From Hofstenia miamia (taxonomy: Eukaryota > Xenacoelomorpha > Acoela), in contig SCFE01000097.1 of NCBI GenBank assembly GCA_004352715.1, positions 984,927 through 1,048,926 of the forward strand: a DNA stretch of 64,000 bases, in the 5' to 3' direction. Positions 10,710 to 23,741 of this stretch are shown piece after piece; position 1 is the first letter of the stretch, and every line of letters starts with the position of its first letter. A program made the position numbers and the translations under genes. The notes under the pieces are model-generated. The model was not told the origin of the DNA, did no database searches, and was given only the letters and a program-made list of their open reading frames with translations.

Positions 10710-13700
10710 GTATATATCATCTATTATATTTTTAATAAACAATACATTTATATTTATATAGAAATATAAATATCAATATAACAGTAAATAATCAATTTTT
10801 AAAAAGTCAATTTTATGAAAAAATGACAAATTTAGAAATAAATATATGAATTTGGTTTTTATATGAATTAAAAAAAATGGCCCGAATGAGGATCGAACTC
10901 ATGACCTTCGCGTTATTAGCACGACGCGCTAACCGACTGCGCCACCAGGCCTAGAAAACTCGATTTTTCGTATACAATATTATAGTTCTTTGAAATTTAT
11001 TTTCAAACAAATATTTTGAGTAACTAGCTCATTGAGGTGAATCGTTAGAAAAATTGGACATGTTTTTCAAAACCTAAACTGCCGATTTTCATAATTTCAT
11101 TTCACAGTAAATTATCCAGAAACAATAATCAATTAAACCAACTTCCACAGTTGTCATTTGCTCAACAGTGGCATCCTTACAACATGTTTGTAATTGGATG
11201 AATGTTTGAATTAGGGTTGCAACCAGGGGCGGCAGACCCAGCTTTTTCTCCGAGGAGGAGAAATATATATATTCCATTTCAACCTTCCAAATGGAACCAA
11301 CATAATGAATATTTGTTATGAATTACTAATAATGAATTATTTTTCCCTACACTGCACCTATTCAACAATTCTTAGGCAGGCTGACACACTTATGTGCTCT
11401 GTAGCTCAGTCGGTGAGGCAAGTTTCAAATACCAGTGTTCCCAATTTCAATAAGAAACACTTCTTTCCTTTTGTGGTAAAGTGAGCTTTAGAAAATTTTT
11501 TCCTTAGACTAATCAGAAAATTTAGGCTTTATCGCTGTCCAACCTGAATCCTTTTTTAGAAATATTCTACAATTTTGCGGCTTGCTAGATATGTGCATTG
11601 AATTGAAAATTCCAAATTCGGCTTTTCAATAATATATGACAATAATGTATAATTTCAAAACCTTTAAGAAATTATATAGCTTTCACTGCAACTGTAGTCT
11701 ATTTTATCAATTTCAGCCCAATAGCTCAGTCCAACACCAGACCTGCGCAGATATATCTTTGGCTTCAATTCCTGTTAACAGAAGAATTGACAGGACTGGA
11801 GATCATTTCGTATTAAAGCTGTGCTGCTGCAAAGTACCGTTCGTTAGATTTTGCAACTTGCCTTAATTCGAATTATTATTAGCTTTATAATTCATAATAT
11901 TTCACTACAAATTAGGGAACATAGAAAGCGTATTCCAATTATTTTAGCAAAACATAATTTTATAAACATTTCATTCAAAATGACTATATTTCTCATTCAT
12001 AGTTTCACTTAAGATGTGCCCTTGTCATAAACTACAAGCATGCAGAGGTGGGCAATTATTAATTGGAATCTCACTAATAGATTTTTTTGTTCAATAAATT
12101 AATCGATTTTTGCCTTTCAGACTCAGATTATTGCCAACTTTAGGCAATAATTAGAATGAAAATAATAGATAAAAAATGATAGTAAATTAACTAGTTTGGT
12201 ATTAATAAAAATCAATATATAGCATAAAAACATTTTCAAAAAAAATCATGGTTGTGAGATAACAAAAATGTTACTCGTGCTTCATACTTTTGTTAACACA
12301 AAAAGAAATTGGTCTAGAAAATAAAAAGTTAGATGTTGACACTAATCATAATCGCTAAAGGCAAATTGGTTCTGCCATAGATACCTTATGTAAATGATGT
12401 GATCATAGTTCCCCAGTTCCTCGCTCTGGGTGCGCCTCTGGCTGTAACGATTTGTCGATTATTCGGTTAATCATTCAATGGTTTTAAAATCAATTGGAAG
12501 TTATTTAACGATTAATAAACAGCAATTCTGAAAAAAACACAAGCAAATTCACAACAGGGTCGGTCTTGGGCCAAGAAATTGGAAAAATTGGTCCGAAATG
12601 TCAAAAATTTACTATTATGCAATAATGCATGCAAATCGACCAAAAACAGTGAATGTTATAAATTTTTAAACAATCTGTTGAAATATAAAATTTATTTGAA
12701 ATTTTGCATTGGTATCATATAGACCCCGGAAAATCACTGAGAAATATAAATGATTTTTTATTTTTCAATTTTTCGAATAAAAGTTGCTTCAGAAGACAGC
12801 ATTGTCTTCCTAAAAATCTTATTTAATTAACCATCTAAAATTCATATTAAATGTAAGGTTGGTGATTTGTACTAAATTGTATTGCTGTGGTTGAAGTACT
12901 TGAAATATTAATAATTTTCATTAACAATTCCATTTTTTTAAGAGTGTGTTACTTTCTCATTATTCCCAATTTTCAGGTAGGCAGGAAGTTGACTGTTTCT
13001 TTATGTAGATATACCACCCAAGGGCATTGAAGTGGGTCTGGTGCAAGTCAGAAGTCACCATGGGTAAGCGCCGTTCAGGCTTTTCGAGTACCCGGAATGT
13101 TTAGAACTCGAATAAGCTCGCAAAACTCGTTCGGAAAAACTCAGAAGAGTAATCATTAAAGCTCGAACTCGATCTAAAATCCACTCGAAAATACCTTAAA
13201 AATTAAATTATTTTAAATTTCAATTTCTTTATAAATCGGAATTATTGTAAAATAATTTTTTTACCCTAGAAAACTCGAAATTAGAAAAACTCAATAGCAC
13301 TCGGAATTTTCTTTAAATATTACTCGAACTGAAAACGTAAAAACTCGAACTCGGACCGAGTAACTTGCGCTCGACTCGAAGACCCTAGTGCCATCACTAA
13401 CAAAAGATATCCATAGCATCTAGCACTCTTTTGGCTTCTTCAACTTAACTATTAAAAGGTTTTCACATAAGCATTCATTTTTTACATTTAGTTACACAAA
13501 TTTTGATTCCAGTCTTCGTGTTCTGAACCTAGAGTTTCTAAAAACTGTTGCTGCGGACATGATAGTTTCTTAAAATTCAGTGTTTGTTATGAAGGCTCTT
13601 TAGTATTGCCTCCGACCACAAATATGTTTTCTAAAGTTACATCTCGCACTTGGAAATCAACGAGATAAATATTCATTTTAAGTTTTCTGGTAGCTATTGC

Positions 13701-14068
13701 CTGAAATAATTGAGTGTATTTTTAATATTCTATCAGAGGATAATCAAACTTAATACTTACTTAGCAATTGCTAATGCTGAGAAATTCGCCGATGACAGAA
13801 CTTGCGTTCCACACATAAAAGATGGTCCAACTATTGAGCGAACTGCTTGACATGCGATTGTCATGAAGGATGTAACTTGCGGCCCGATGTCATTAACATA
13901 AGGAACATCATGCATGTTTTCAACTATGACCCCATCTAATCCATGCCTCTTGTATATCTCCGCTTCTTTTGAAACTATTTCCAAAAATGAAGCCACAGAT
14001 TTCGATTTATAGAATGGGGAGCCTGGTAAAGGTGGTAAGTGAATACAGCCAATAATCTTCGGTCGCAT
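9432..14068 (-). CDS. BtpA-family TIM-barrel protein, three exons
   Basis: Exons, in transcript order, are 14068-13761, 10076-9854 and 9686-9432. Donors are GTAAGT and GTAAGT, acceptors TTTTAG and TTTTAG, and the phases match (2, then 0), giving 261 residues, the usual family length. Family motifs appear in order: IIGCIHLPPLPGSP near the N-terminus, GLDGVIVENMHDVPY at about 45-60, SFDFIRVENFVFSHIGDEG at about 106-124, LLRYRRSIDAENVKIFCDVK in mid-protein, GDAVIITGKSTG at the start of exon 3, and VFIGSGVKANNV near the end. BtpA is known in cyanobacteria for photosystem I stability. Animal homologues such as C. elegans F13E9.13 are predicted mitochondrial and functionally uncharacterised, so no reaction is claimed. 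The ATG directly follows CTCTTTCGTCTAG, a possible 3' splice site. Confidence 0.92.
10677..10708. repeat. TA dinucleotide microsatellite
   Basis: About 16 uninterrupted TA units, followed by ACGTATATATC. Confidence 0.95.
10870..10877 (-). terminator. RNA polymerase III terminator (T8) of the tRNA gene
   Basis: Eight As on the plus strand give a run of eight Ts one base after the 3' end of the tRNA on the minus strand, the standard Pol III stop. It supports a functional tRNA gene rather than a pseudogene. Confidence 0.85.
10879..10951 (-). tRNA. tRNA-Ile, anticodon AAU
   Basis: The 73-nt minus-strand sequence folds as a complete cloverleaf: acceptor GGCCTGG with TCGGGCC (two G-U pairs), D arm GCGC/GCGC with loop AGTCGGTTA, anticodon stem TCGTG/CGCGA with loop CTAATAA (anticodon AAT in DNA), variable AGGTC, and T arm ATGAG-TTCGATC-CTCAT. 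A and B boxes are canonical and there is no intron. A T8 terminator follows. AAU, read as IAU after editing, is the usual eukaryotic isoleucine decoder. It lies inside intron 1 of the BtpA-family gene, on the same strand. Confidence 0.97.
11402..11420 (+). other. tRNA-like A box, possible SINE or tRNA remnant
   Basis: TAGCTCAGTCGG matches the Pol III A box exactly and is preceded by GCTCTG, as in a tRNA 5' end. No B box or foldable T arm follows at the expected distance, so this is not a tRNA gene. It may be a decayed tRNA or the head of a tRNA-derived SINE. Confidence 0.3.
12043..12445. mobile_element. Possible hAT-like non-autonomous element
   Basis: The left sequence CAGAGGTGGGC is the sort of terminus seen in many hAT MITEs, and the right side ends GTGCGCCTCTG, so the outer bases are inversely related (CAGAGG[CT]G). 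The interior is rich in ATTAATCGATT-type words. The flanking octamers do not match, so the limits are tentative. Confidence 0.3.
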
Positions 14069-16754
14069 CTAGACGAAAGAGATTAATTATCGTTCAAATA
14101 AATTGCTGTCTAACATTCTTAGGGTTTATCTTTGTAATTGGCAGGTTAGCTGGGAAACCGCGTTTAATGTAGCTTTTTAAAATACTTGTTTTTGCGCTGT
14201 TTTCAAGGGTTTTTCCTAATATTGTTACGAGTCAACTTAAAATCGCCATTTTAATTTTTATTCAAAAATTCGTAATAGAGTTTTCCTAAAAAATCTTGGC
14301 AAGATAAATTTCTAAGAATAATAATTACACTTCATCGATGAATTCATTCCGTGAATATATGTCACCGTGATATCGAATCATTATTTTTCTCAATGTGTTC
14401 TGTTTATCATTAAGCACCACTATCACACGCTGCCAAATTTTGGAGTTATTGCAATCTTGCAACCTTTTACTGCAAATTTTCCGGAAAAAAACTTTTTCTT
14501 TTGGAAGAGAATTGAATGTTTATTTTCAATTTACAACTCTTGGAATTTAATGTGCAATTGTTGAGCGGTTTCATGAAAGATGAACAACTGAAAATATTCA
14601 ATTCCCTTACACCGGTGAAAATTAAATAATATGAATTTTAATTTCCTGTCTACTAAACACACGATGGCGCTACAAATCACGAATTCTTTTATCCAGTAAC
14701 ATAATCATCTTTATGCAAATATATATTTATTTTATAGTAATGAAATAATAGATTTTAGGAGGGGGTTTTTTAAAGCACTTGACTTGATTTTGCTTAATAC
14801 AATATTAAATCAAACCACGTCACTTTCTTGAACTAGGAATTTCTGAAAAAATTATAAATATATATAGAACTTTAAGATCTACCGTCATTTTCCGTAATTT
14901 AAAGCATTGTAATGAGCAACATTATTCAAAGTAAAGTGATTTTTCTATACATGCTTTAATGAATTTCATAGTGAAATAGCGTGTAGCTATAAATAAAGTT
15001 TAGTATGCACGTAGACATGAAGATTCTAAAAACGAATTGCGCAAAGATTAGAGTTGGTTTATTTGGCTACGACCTGACTAGATATTTTCATTTGTAGAAT
15101 TGTAGTGTAAACTTGGAATTAGTCCAACTGGCGATTTGAAGAAATTTCACACTGTCTTAGGAGACTATTGCAGCGACTAATTTTAACTTGTGTTATATTT
15201 TCATATCTAACTATAGGTGATGAATTATTTTATACCTATTCAGAAGCTTTTCATAATATTTTTAACCAGTTTATTTATATTTTAACCAGAGTTTGAAATA
15301 GGGGACAATTTTTAAGAAAATACAATGTTTAAGAGAGTTATTGTTTCACTAAGTTATGGCCAGATCGTGGATCTCGGTTGCACAAGATCGTGATACGAGA
15401 TGTACAGCTGGTGATAATGCGAAACGCACGTTGCAAACAGCGAGGGTTTTCCAATTATACAGAGGGATTGTTCTTACCGCTGTATTATCCATCCGAGGTT
15501 GCGGTGAGGATAAATTTGTTTTAATTTGGATGTACACTGCAAAAACACATTATTTGTGCGCATCTAGTCGAAATATTTTTTAATAAACAACATAAGCTCA
15601 AGTTCCTTCTGAAGCCCAAATTCAGCTTTACACTAGCAATAATATTTTTTATTAACCTTTTGCATATGGTACTTATTTCATAATGTGCAATTAAATATTG
15701 GAAACGCTACAAAGCCAATTATGATCTAATTAAGTCTGGACATAACCGGGGGTTTTGCTTCATACATTCAGCTCAATGGCAATACAGCAAATGACAATGG
15801 AAGTGCAACCATCGGGGAGTTATAACAATAACTATTGTAAGTCATATAATGTCCTTATACTTACCATAGCAATTCATGAGTTCAATTCTAAGTTCACTTT
15901 ATTTATGTAACTTTCGGTTCTTTTAACCTTGAAATTATTGAAACTATCATCAGCTGCTTTGAAACATAAATGTCTACCATAATATTTAAACTAGGGAAAC
16001 CTAAAGATTTAACGTATCCCATGATGCTTAAAAATGTATGCATTCATGGTTATATTTATCTTGAAGATGATGATTACAAATTAAGAAATTGTTTACTTAC
16101 GTTTTAGTGTATTTACCAACACTGGTATAGTAGTTTTCTTTCACCTGATATTCCGGTTTCCTTTGTCCCATCTCTAAACGCAATTCGATTCGTTAAAACA
16201 CAGCCTTTGTGTATAATTTATATTTCTCATTGCTTCAATGAATTTTTTGATAATTTAATCGCCATTAGTTTTAACATCTACAATCTTTATTACCGCGTTT
16301 TGAGGGTATTGTAATTAACAGTATCTGAAGGCATTTGTTTTATTCTTCCTATATTCCATTTTGGAATTTTGTGCCTATAAGATTCCTTATTTGTATCGTT
16401 TAACCCTACTTCTCTTACGTAACGAATCGATTTTTTAAACAATTTTATTCAAACCCGTAACGTTAGAGAAGACAATTCTCCATCTCGTGGTGTTTTTAGA
16501 TTTTCAATATATTCATTAGTTCGTGAGTTATAAGCGTCTAAATATTTTTTTTCAATAAGTCATCACAGATTTTGAAAATTCCAAGTGGAAATAGGGTTAA
16601 ATTGGGATATCAATTACATCTAATTCAGTTTTTGAAGCGCATAAAACATTTTAATGTGTTTTAAAAGAAATTGATTTTAAATATGATCTCAGTAATAATG
16701 ATGCATCGAATAGACTTGTCAACAACAAAAAGTGCTAACCGATATGGTAATTGA

Positions 16755-17300
16755 CAGACTTGTCAACGAGCCGAGCTTCTAACGAGCCGAGCCGAGCTTG
16801 AGCACAGTATTTGATATANNNNNNNNNNNNNNNNNNNNNNNNNNNNNNNNNNNNNNNNNNNNNNNNNNNNNNNNNNNNNNNNNNNNNNNNNNNNNNNNNN
16901 NNNNNNNNNNNNNNNNNNNNNNNNNNNNNNNNNNNNNNNNNNNNNNNNNNNNNNNNNNNNNNNNNNNNNNNNNNGAGCCGAGCTTGAGCACAGTATTTGA
17001 TATACAATGAGCCCAAAACGAGCCTATTTTAGGTAAAGCAAATTTATAGTTCTGCTTGTTAATTTGATTATGGAAATTTTTCTTATTTTTTGCAGTCAGT
17101 ATGCCTTTCCTATAATCTTATTTAAGAAGTGTTTATTAAATAATAGGAAGAACTATGTAAAAATTCTTTGAGCACAATATTTTTAAAAAAATAACGAGCT
17201 CAAACGAGCCGCATTCAATGATTTTATTTGGCGAGCCGAACCGAACTTACACAAAATTTAAACGAGCCGAGCTTGAAATGTCGGCTCGTCGACAAGTCTG
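16755..17300. mobile_element. hAT-like MITE with GAGCCGAGC subterminal words
   Basis: Ends are inverted: CAGACTTGTCAACGAGCC at the left and GGCTCGTCGACAAGTCTG at the right. Flanking octamers are GTAATTGA and GTAATTTA, an 8-bp target duplication with one change, typical of hAT. GAGCC words are repeated near both ends. A 156-N gap (16819-16974) with the same 30 bases on both sides shows that the interior is not correctly assembled. A reversed relative lies at 28454-28741. Confidence 0.7.
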
Positions 17301-18354
17301 GTAATTTATTGGTATGGTTGTAAAATTTGAATACACCTAAATCATGAAACGAGATAATCTCAGTAAAAACTTTTTAGTTATAATAACATTTTGATTATCT
17401 TATTTATTATCAATAACCAATCTGTCAGAAATGAGAAATGAATGGGTTGCATTGTAATTAAGAATACGGTTCTAATTAAAAGGGTTGTTCTAACCCACAG
17501 GGGAGATAGATTTCTCGTCAGAAGTCGCATTGTTTGTGTTCTTTAATTGATTGTAAAGGGTTCGTGAGTCATCTTCGAATTTTGATTTTAATCAATTTAT
17601 TTTTGAGTGAAATATGGGCTTGACCAGAGGGTTGTTTTCAATTCAAAAACAGATTAATTATCAAGAGAATTGAGGTCGAGGAGGTGTTAATTTATGACTA
17701 ATCCCAACTATTTGAACTACATTGTTTATTAAATCATATTTTCTTTTACTATTAACTGGAATAATTTGTCTGGTTTTTAATTTATTCCTACTGGATTTAC
17801 CTAAATTCTATTTGCGCGGGAGAATTATTTATCTAAATTTTCTGTCGTTATTTATGGCTGACTCACTGTTTTTGCATAAGCAGTATGCTACTCACATGTA
17901 TGAAAATGTAGTCAACTGAATACTCTTATAAAATATAAAGAATTTTTCAAGATTATTTTGTTCTGTGGGCTTATTTTAAAGATATTTTTTAAATAATTGT
18001 CAAATCATTAAAATAATTAGAGATTCCGAAATAATTATGATGCTGAAATCAATTTTGTAGAGTACTTAAAGTAAAATTTTCAATTTTACTGCTTGTTTCT
18101 TATATATAAAATTATACATTTATTATTATTATTATTAAATTTTTTTTAATACGACACTTTCTGAGACATTCAATAAACATTTATTGATTTAAGTTATATA
18201 GCTTTCGTGGATTTTACATTTTAAGAGATAGTAGTAAATTCAGTATAAAAACTTATCCCGGAATCTATAACATATAATTTCTTTAATGGTTTGGGTTTTA
18301 TTCCAAAAGCGACGAAAGTTGATTCATTAAAAACACAATTTAGACTGATTTATA

Positions 18355-18356
<2 letters not shown>

Positions 18357-18391
<35 letters not shown>
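18357..18391. repeat. TA dinucleotide microsatellite
   Basis: About 17 TA units without interruption. Confidence 0.95.
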
Positions 18392-18393
<2 letters not shown>

Positions 18394-21300
18394 TTTTTGG
18401 GAACTTTATTGAAAAAGTAGAAAGAGATTGATACTAAATTTTTGTCAGATGTAACTCAACCTAAGAAAGGACCCATTAAATTTTCCTGCAACTTCTCAAT
18501 TATTTCTTACTAATGTGGTTTGCCAATTACTTTTTGTTGCAGTTGAAACTATATTAGGCGCCAAAGATGTGCAGGTTCTGATCAATTCTAGAAAAATGTA
18601 CAGCCAATTGGAGACAACGCTTTATCCCTATTTTACCTAGGGGCGATTTGACCCCATTCATATTTTTAGATATAACTCAGACCGTTTTTTATGTAAACTA
18701 TTCTTCTATGACATTTTCCTTAACTTCTCTGCAACTTTTGAGGCAAAAAGTATGCAGATATAGGGTCAATGATTACAAATTTATAGCGATTTTAAAAAAT
18801 AGTCCATGAAAAACTGACATTTTTTAAGCATTTCAAAAATAACGGTTTTGTATGTAAGTGGTAGAAATTGAAACCAATGCATAATTTTCAATGCAAAATT
18901 ATATAATTAAATGTTTTCTATGTTTTATTTGCAGTATAGGCCTTTCTTTTGATTCATATTTAGTTATATTTTTAACATTTTGTGTCAATAATGTGAAATT
19001 TAGAAAATTTGATACACATAATTAGCATATTATTTATCATATCACAAAATAGTTTTGCCGAGATATGCCGCACACGTTAAAGTATCTCCACACCTAGATT
19101 GGTTGATGTACCGCTTCCGAGATCTTCAGTGGGAGGGGCAAATCGGCCCCCATTTTAATAATTGCTACGAAAAAGCCCAGGTAAAAATGGATTAAGCATT
19201 CTTGTCAAAACGTATTTTCAAAAAAAAGTTATCCAACAAAATATTTGAATTGTATTACCTAACAGTTCGCAAAATTTAATCTGTAGCTGAGTCTAGTCTT
19301 ACGCCAGCATATATGAATTTGTGACACATCCAGGATGGTTTGGGGTCATGAGATTGACAATGTTTTAAAGAAATAGCTGTAAACTAATTAGTAACCGTCG
19401 TTTCATTTGCACCCAGCACAGACTTTAATACATATTTCTAATTTGCATTAGAAAAACTTCAGAGGTTTCGGTTATGAGATAACCATATTTCCATTTCATC
19501 ATTTATGATAGATGATAGGTCATCTCAGGTGTGTATTTCTATTTTTATTGATTTAATTTTCCACCAATGAAGTGAAGGTGTAATTTTAAACAATTAATTA
19601 AAAATATTCGCATGATACTTGCCCTTATATGAATGCATCATCTTTTACGTCCTGCTATGACCATAAACTGTCTACTGGTCACGCCAGTGATACGCATCGT
19701 CTGCTTTTTCTACATTGTCGGTAATATTTTAATTGTTCTGTCTCGAATTTAAAACGCCTATTGTGATAAAGAGGCGACAAGGGAACCAATATTTACGGCA
19801 GAATAATTTTGGCCACATGATAAAATTCCTAAAACACTGTTTCATGACCTCAATTTTGCACTCATCCGGTCGTATTCACCGCTACTTCTATAAAACAAAT
19901 TTGAATTCATAGAAATTCTTGACTAACAATATCGTAAAATGCCTTTAGGCTATTTATTTTGCCACGTGTCAACGCGCTTTATTGCTTGGTTTTGTGTTTA
20001 CAGGCTGAACTAAATTTATGACAAACAAGGAATTATCTAAATTTACATAACTTTGTTTAGAGGTGTCGAAGGGTTGATAATAAACCCTGAATCAGAAATT
20101 TCAACTGCCAGTTTGAATGTATTATCTCCTGCAATCGTCGTCTGCCCTTTTTTATTAGATTAATAATTATTTTTTTAATTTATTTACATTTTTGCAGTGA
20201 CGTTTTCCATTTTGGTAACTACCTTTTACCTATAGCTCATCCAGTGATATGATAAAGGTCCAGCACAGAAGCACAAAATATCTAAAAAGTTGTAGCACTT
20301 AGAATTAACATTGGTTATTTTTTATCTTGATTTAATTGAATTCTAATAGGTTCTATAATGGACAATTGTATTTTTCCAAACTCAAACTTAAGTTTTCCAT
20401 TACGCAAATGTCGAAATGAGCAAATCAGCTCACGCTTCTATTTAGATCACATAAGTACCTTTTTAATCTTTAACAGTTTTTTATCTAACATTTCACTGAA
20501 ATGTTTTTATATCACTGTTGAAGTTTATTTTTCTTGGTTTTTATTCTTTTTGCTGGTTTCTCTTGTAATAAGCATTTTTAATAATATATTACATCATTAT
20601 TGCCAAATTATTTCATTAGCTTAGTAAGAAATAAATTAATAACACATCGTGAGTCGAAGTGTATTCTAATATTTTATTTACTTTATTGCAATTCGATTGA
20701 GCATGTTAATTGTGTGTCAATGCATTACTCAGAAGTAATTAAAATTTGTGAGTGATGAATGACTATGTGTTAATTTTCAATGTTTGAAAACAAGTACTCA
20801 CAAGAGCTGGTGTTAATTGCATTCCGTTCTGCAATTATTCAGATTCACACGCTTTAAAAATCGTGTGCTATAAAATAGGAATTTAAAGAATTTCTCGCAC
20901 ATCAATTTATTAAATTTTATGTCAAATTAAAAGCTTCAAAATTGAGGTGTTAGAAGTAGTCATTGCCTTGTGAGTTTTCTGTCCTCTCTGATTTATATTA
21001 GAACGGCTAAAATTTATACTCTGAGGTTATTATTGGTAAATTTATTTTTATCAATCAAATTGGAAAACCGAACCCCGTCTAAGCCAGAGTTGGAGTTGGG
21101 TTGGGCCTAAAGTTGGGTCGGACTGGACCGGGCTTGAGTTGGGCTGGAGCCTAAGTTTATAATTGGTATTTGAAATACAAGAAAAAATTCACTTGAAAAC
21201 TTAAACTTTGCAAATGGCAAAAAAACGTTCCCTTTAAATTTAATCAGCCCTGCATTGTTGGCTGGTGCAATACTTCTAACATCTAAATTTTGTTACAAGC

Positions 21301-23608
21301 AAAGAGCGTTTATCAAAAGTCCACTTTGTGCTGATGTTATTTGGCAGAGAATTTTAGTAACTGAATTATAAAAAGTGATATGTTCCCTAAACGATATAAA
21401 AGGTATTTGATAGCAAAATGCAATCATTTACAGGAAGGGCTCACGTCTGCTCCTACGGCCCTGTATGACACTTTTACTGTATAAAGTTATAAGTATTAGT
21501 TTAGAATTAGATATTGTCATTCGGCTGTAACGAAGAAGCTTGTGATCATATAGAAGTCTCGTGAGCATTACTGGAAACCGAAAACAATGATAGATTTTTT
21601 CTTGAATAAATGTTTTTTATTGATTTTTTGATGCGATTAATCGATTAAGCTTGAAAATAGTACAAACTAATTGCTGCAGAACTAACGATTATGCACTGTT
21701 GTATATAAAAATATATTCAGTTTGAACTGATCGATCTTCTGTCAACGGAAATTTATGTCTATCACTTGTTTAATCTTTAACATTCCTTAATCAAATATTT
21801 TTCTTCAAGTTATTTATGAGTGTGTTGTAAAGTTATAGCCTACTTGATGTATGAAGTCATTAAAAGTTATTATAAATTAATCAATATTGATCAAAAGATT
21901 ATGCAATACTGCTACAAGAATTTAAATATTTAACAAGGCCTATGTAGACGTTATTGACGTTGTCATATGCGCCACCTAGCGACTTATGTGGACATTGATT
22001 GTTTTAAAATTAATAATTGAAGCAAGAGAAATAAGATGTTATAATCTGCATAGATCAATTAGGTCGTTGGAAAAGTCGGACTGGATGGCAATAAACATAT
22101 TAAATTCTTTCTACTGGCTCATAATATTTGGCACATGCACTTATACAGTTAAATCATTTGGTATATTTTATCTCATTAATTATTTAAGTATATCAATAAC
22201 TATATTTTTAAACTAGATCTTAAGTGCGATTTTTTTTAATTATCTTTACGCATTTTTTAACTCTTATGATAATTTCCAATTTTCAGATTTATTGTAGTTA
22301 AAAATAAATTGAGAAAATAATTGGAAATTTGCATTTTTTACACCTCTTTCTATTGTATTAGTATTATTGGATAAAATTTTTTCTTAAAAAGCCGTATCGT
22401 TTTTGTATCTTAGTAATTACTATTATCAAACACTAATATTGAATTGTACAGTACATTTTTTTAACCATACCTTTAACTAGATGTCTGTCGTTCATTTCAA
22501 AACTAAATTTATACATTTCCGTATTCACTAAGAAACTTTAATAACAGAAAATGTCTTCTTTAATTTTAAGATTGTTAAGCGTGCAACACTTTGTATACAC
22601 CCTTGGAAATTTATATCTGTACATGAATATTGCCAGTTTTTGCACACTAAAAGGTGGATTATTATATAATAACCTATAGATTTTTTCTTAATATATACCT
22701 TTTAGGCAATTTAGTATACCGTAATAGTAAATTTTGAAATATTTGCGCAATAGCTATTGAGTTTTATTATTACCGATTATTATTCGGAAATTGATCCCGC
22801 CAGATCATTTAAAGCTAACTTATTTCCCAACACACCTGTTTTTGAGGACTATTTTTTATAGAGAATTTTTTACTGCAGTAACCGCTTTGTTTCAAATTTT
22901 ATTCGGTGCTGATCACACACTCTACCTTTTAAATCGTACTTTACCCTGGTGTTATATGGTTGAGTTAGCAGTAGTGCTTGTAAAATAGTGTGACTTTAGA
23001 TTTATGCAGATTCACACGTGAATGGTCCAAAAAATTACTTTTCCGCATTTGTGACAGATTTAAGTAAACCATAGACAACCCACATTTCACTTTTTTTATT
23101 TTTTCATATATGAGAACAAGCGTAATAGCATAGAAAGTTAGGGGATAAGTTCTAGGTTATTAAATTCGAGTTGTTTTAGTTTCTGTAATTCATCTTGCTT
23201 AAAGTACATGAATTCGCTCTCAGTGTTTACTTAATAGGCCAATTACAACTAGCAAAGCTTATTACCATTTTATTATTTCTGGCTAGGCCGTGTGATAGGC
23301 CTTTTAAATTTGGCGCCACTTGTAGTGAACGACTGCTGGGCGCTACATCAATTGATGTAATACAAAACAAGCTCTCTGTTCTCTCGCGGCATTAACAAGA
23401 CAGTGGGTGTCGTAATTGGTCGCGCATCACTTATCTTTGGTACAGCACTGATGTCAAAATGGCTCCGTTTAGACTAAAGCCTCGTGCTTTGGCGACAGAA
23501 CTTGTTTGTAAGCGAGAGTGAAATTAATTAATCCATTATATAACTCACATGTCTTTTTTGTTCATGAACTCCGGAAAACGCCAGCGGATAATATCCTTTT
23601 CCCAGTTT

Positions 23609-23672
23609 TAGTTAAGGGCGGCCACAAAAATTAACAACATTAGTTAAGGGCGGCCACAAAAATTAACAACAT
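23609..23672. repeat. Tandem duplication of a 32-bp unit
   Basis: Two exact head-to-tail copies of a unit beginning TAGTTAAGGGCGGCC and ending TTAACAACAT. There is no N at the junction, so this may be a real local duplication. Confidence 0.9.
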
Positions 23673-23741
23673 TCATTCAATTACATGTTCTAAAGATCGC
23701 CCTAATTAAATAGCTATTATATGTTTAAAATCAAATCAACA

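Larger units (their letters stand above)
10077..13760 (-). other. Intron 1 of the BtpA-family gene
   Basis: This 3684-bp intron runs from a GTAAGT donor at 13760 to a TTTTAG acceptor ending at 10077. It contains a TA microsatellite (10677-10708), a tRNA-Ile gene on the same strand (10879-10951), a tRNA-like A box (11402-11413) and degraded hAT-like repeats (about 12043-12560 and 13076-13395). Otherwise it is AT-rich sequence without recognisable genes. Confidence 0.85.

Noticed and set aside
13076-13395. CTCGAACTCGG-rich stretch as a full hAT element
   Set aside because: The end sequences are only loosely inverted (CAGGCTTTTCGAGT versus TAGGGTCTTCGAGT) and flanking octamers do not match, so only a degraded fragment is suspected.
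13590-13701. Possible alternative second exon of the BtpA-family gene after TTATTTCAG
   Set aside because: The acceptor lies only 60 bp after the exon 1 donor, but the joined frame meets a stop at the second codon, and the exon at 10076 continues the family sequence exactly.
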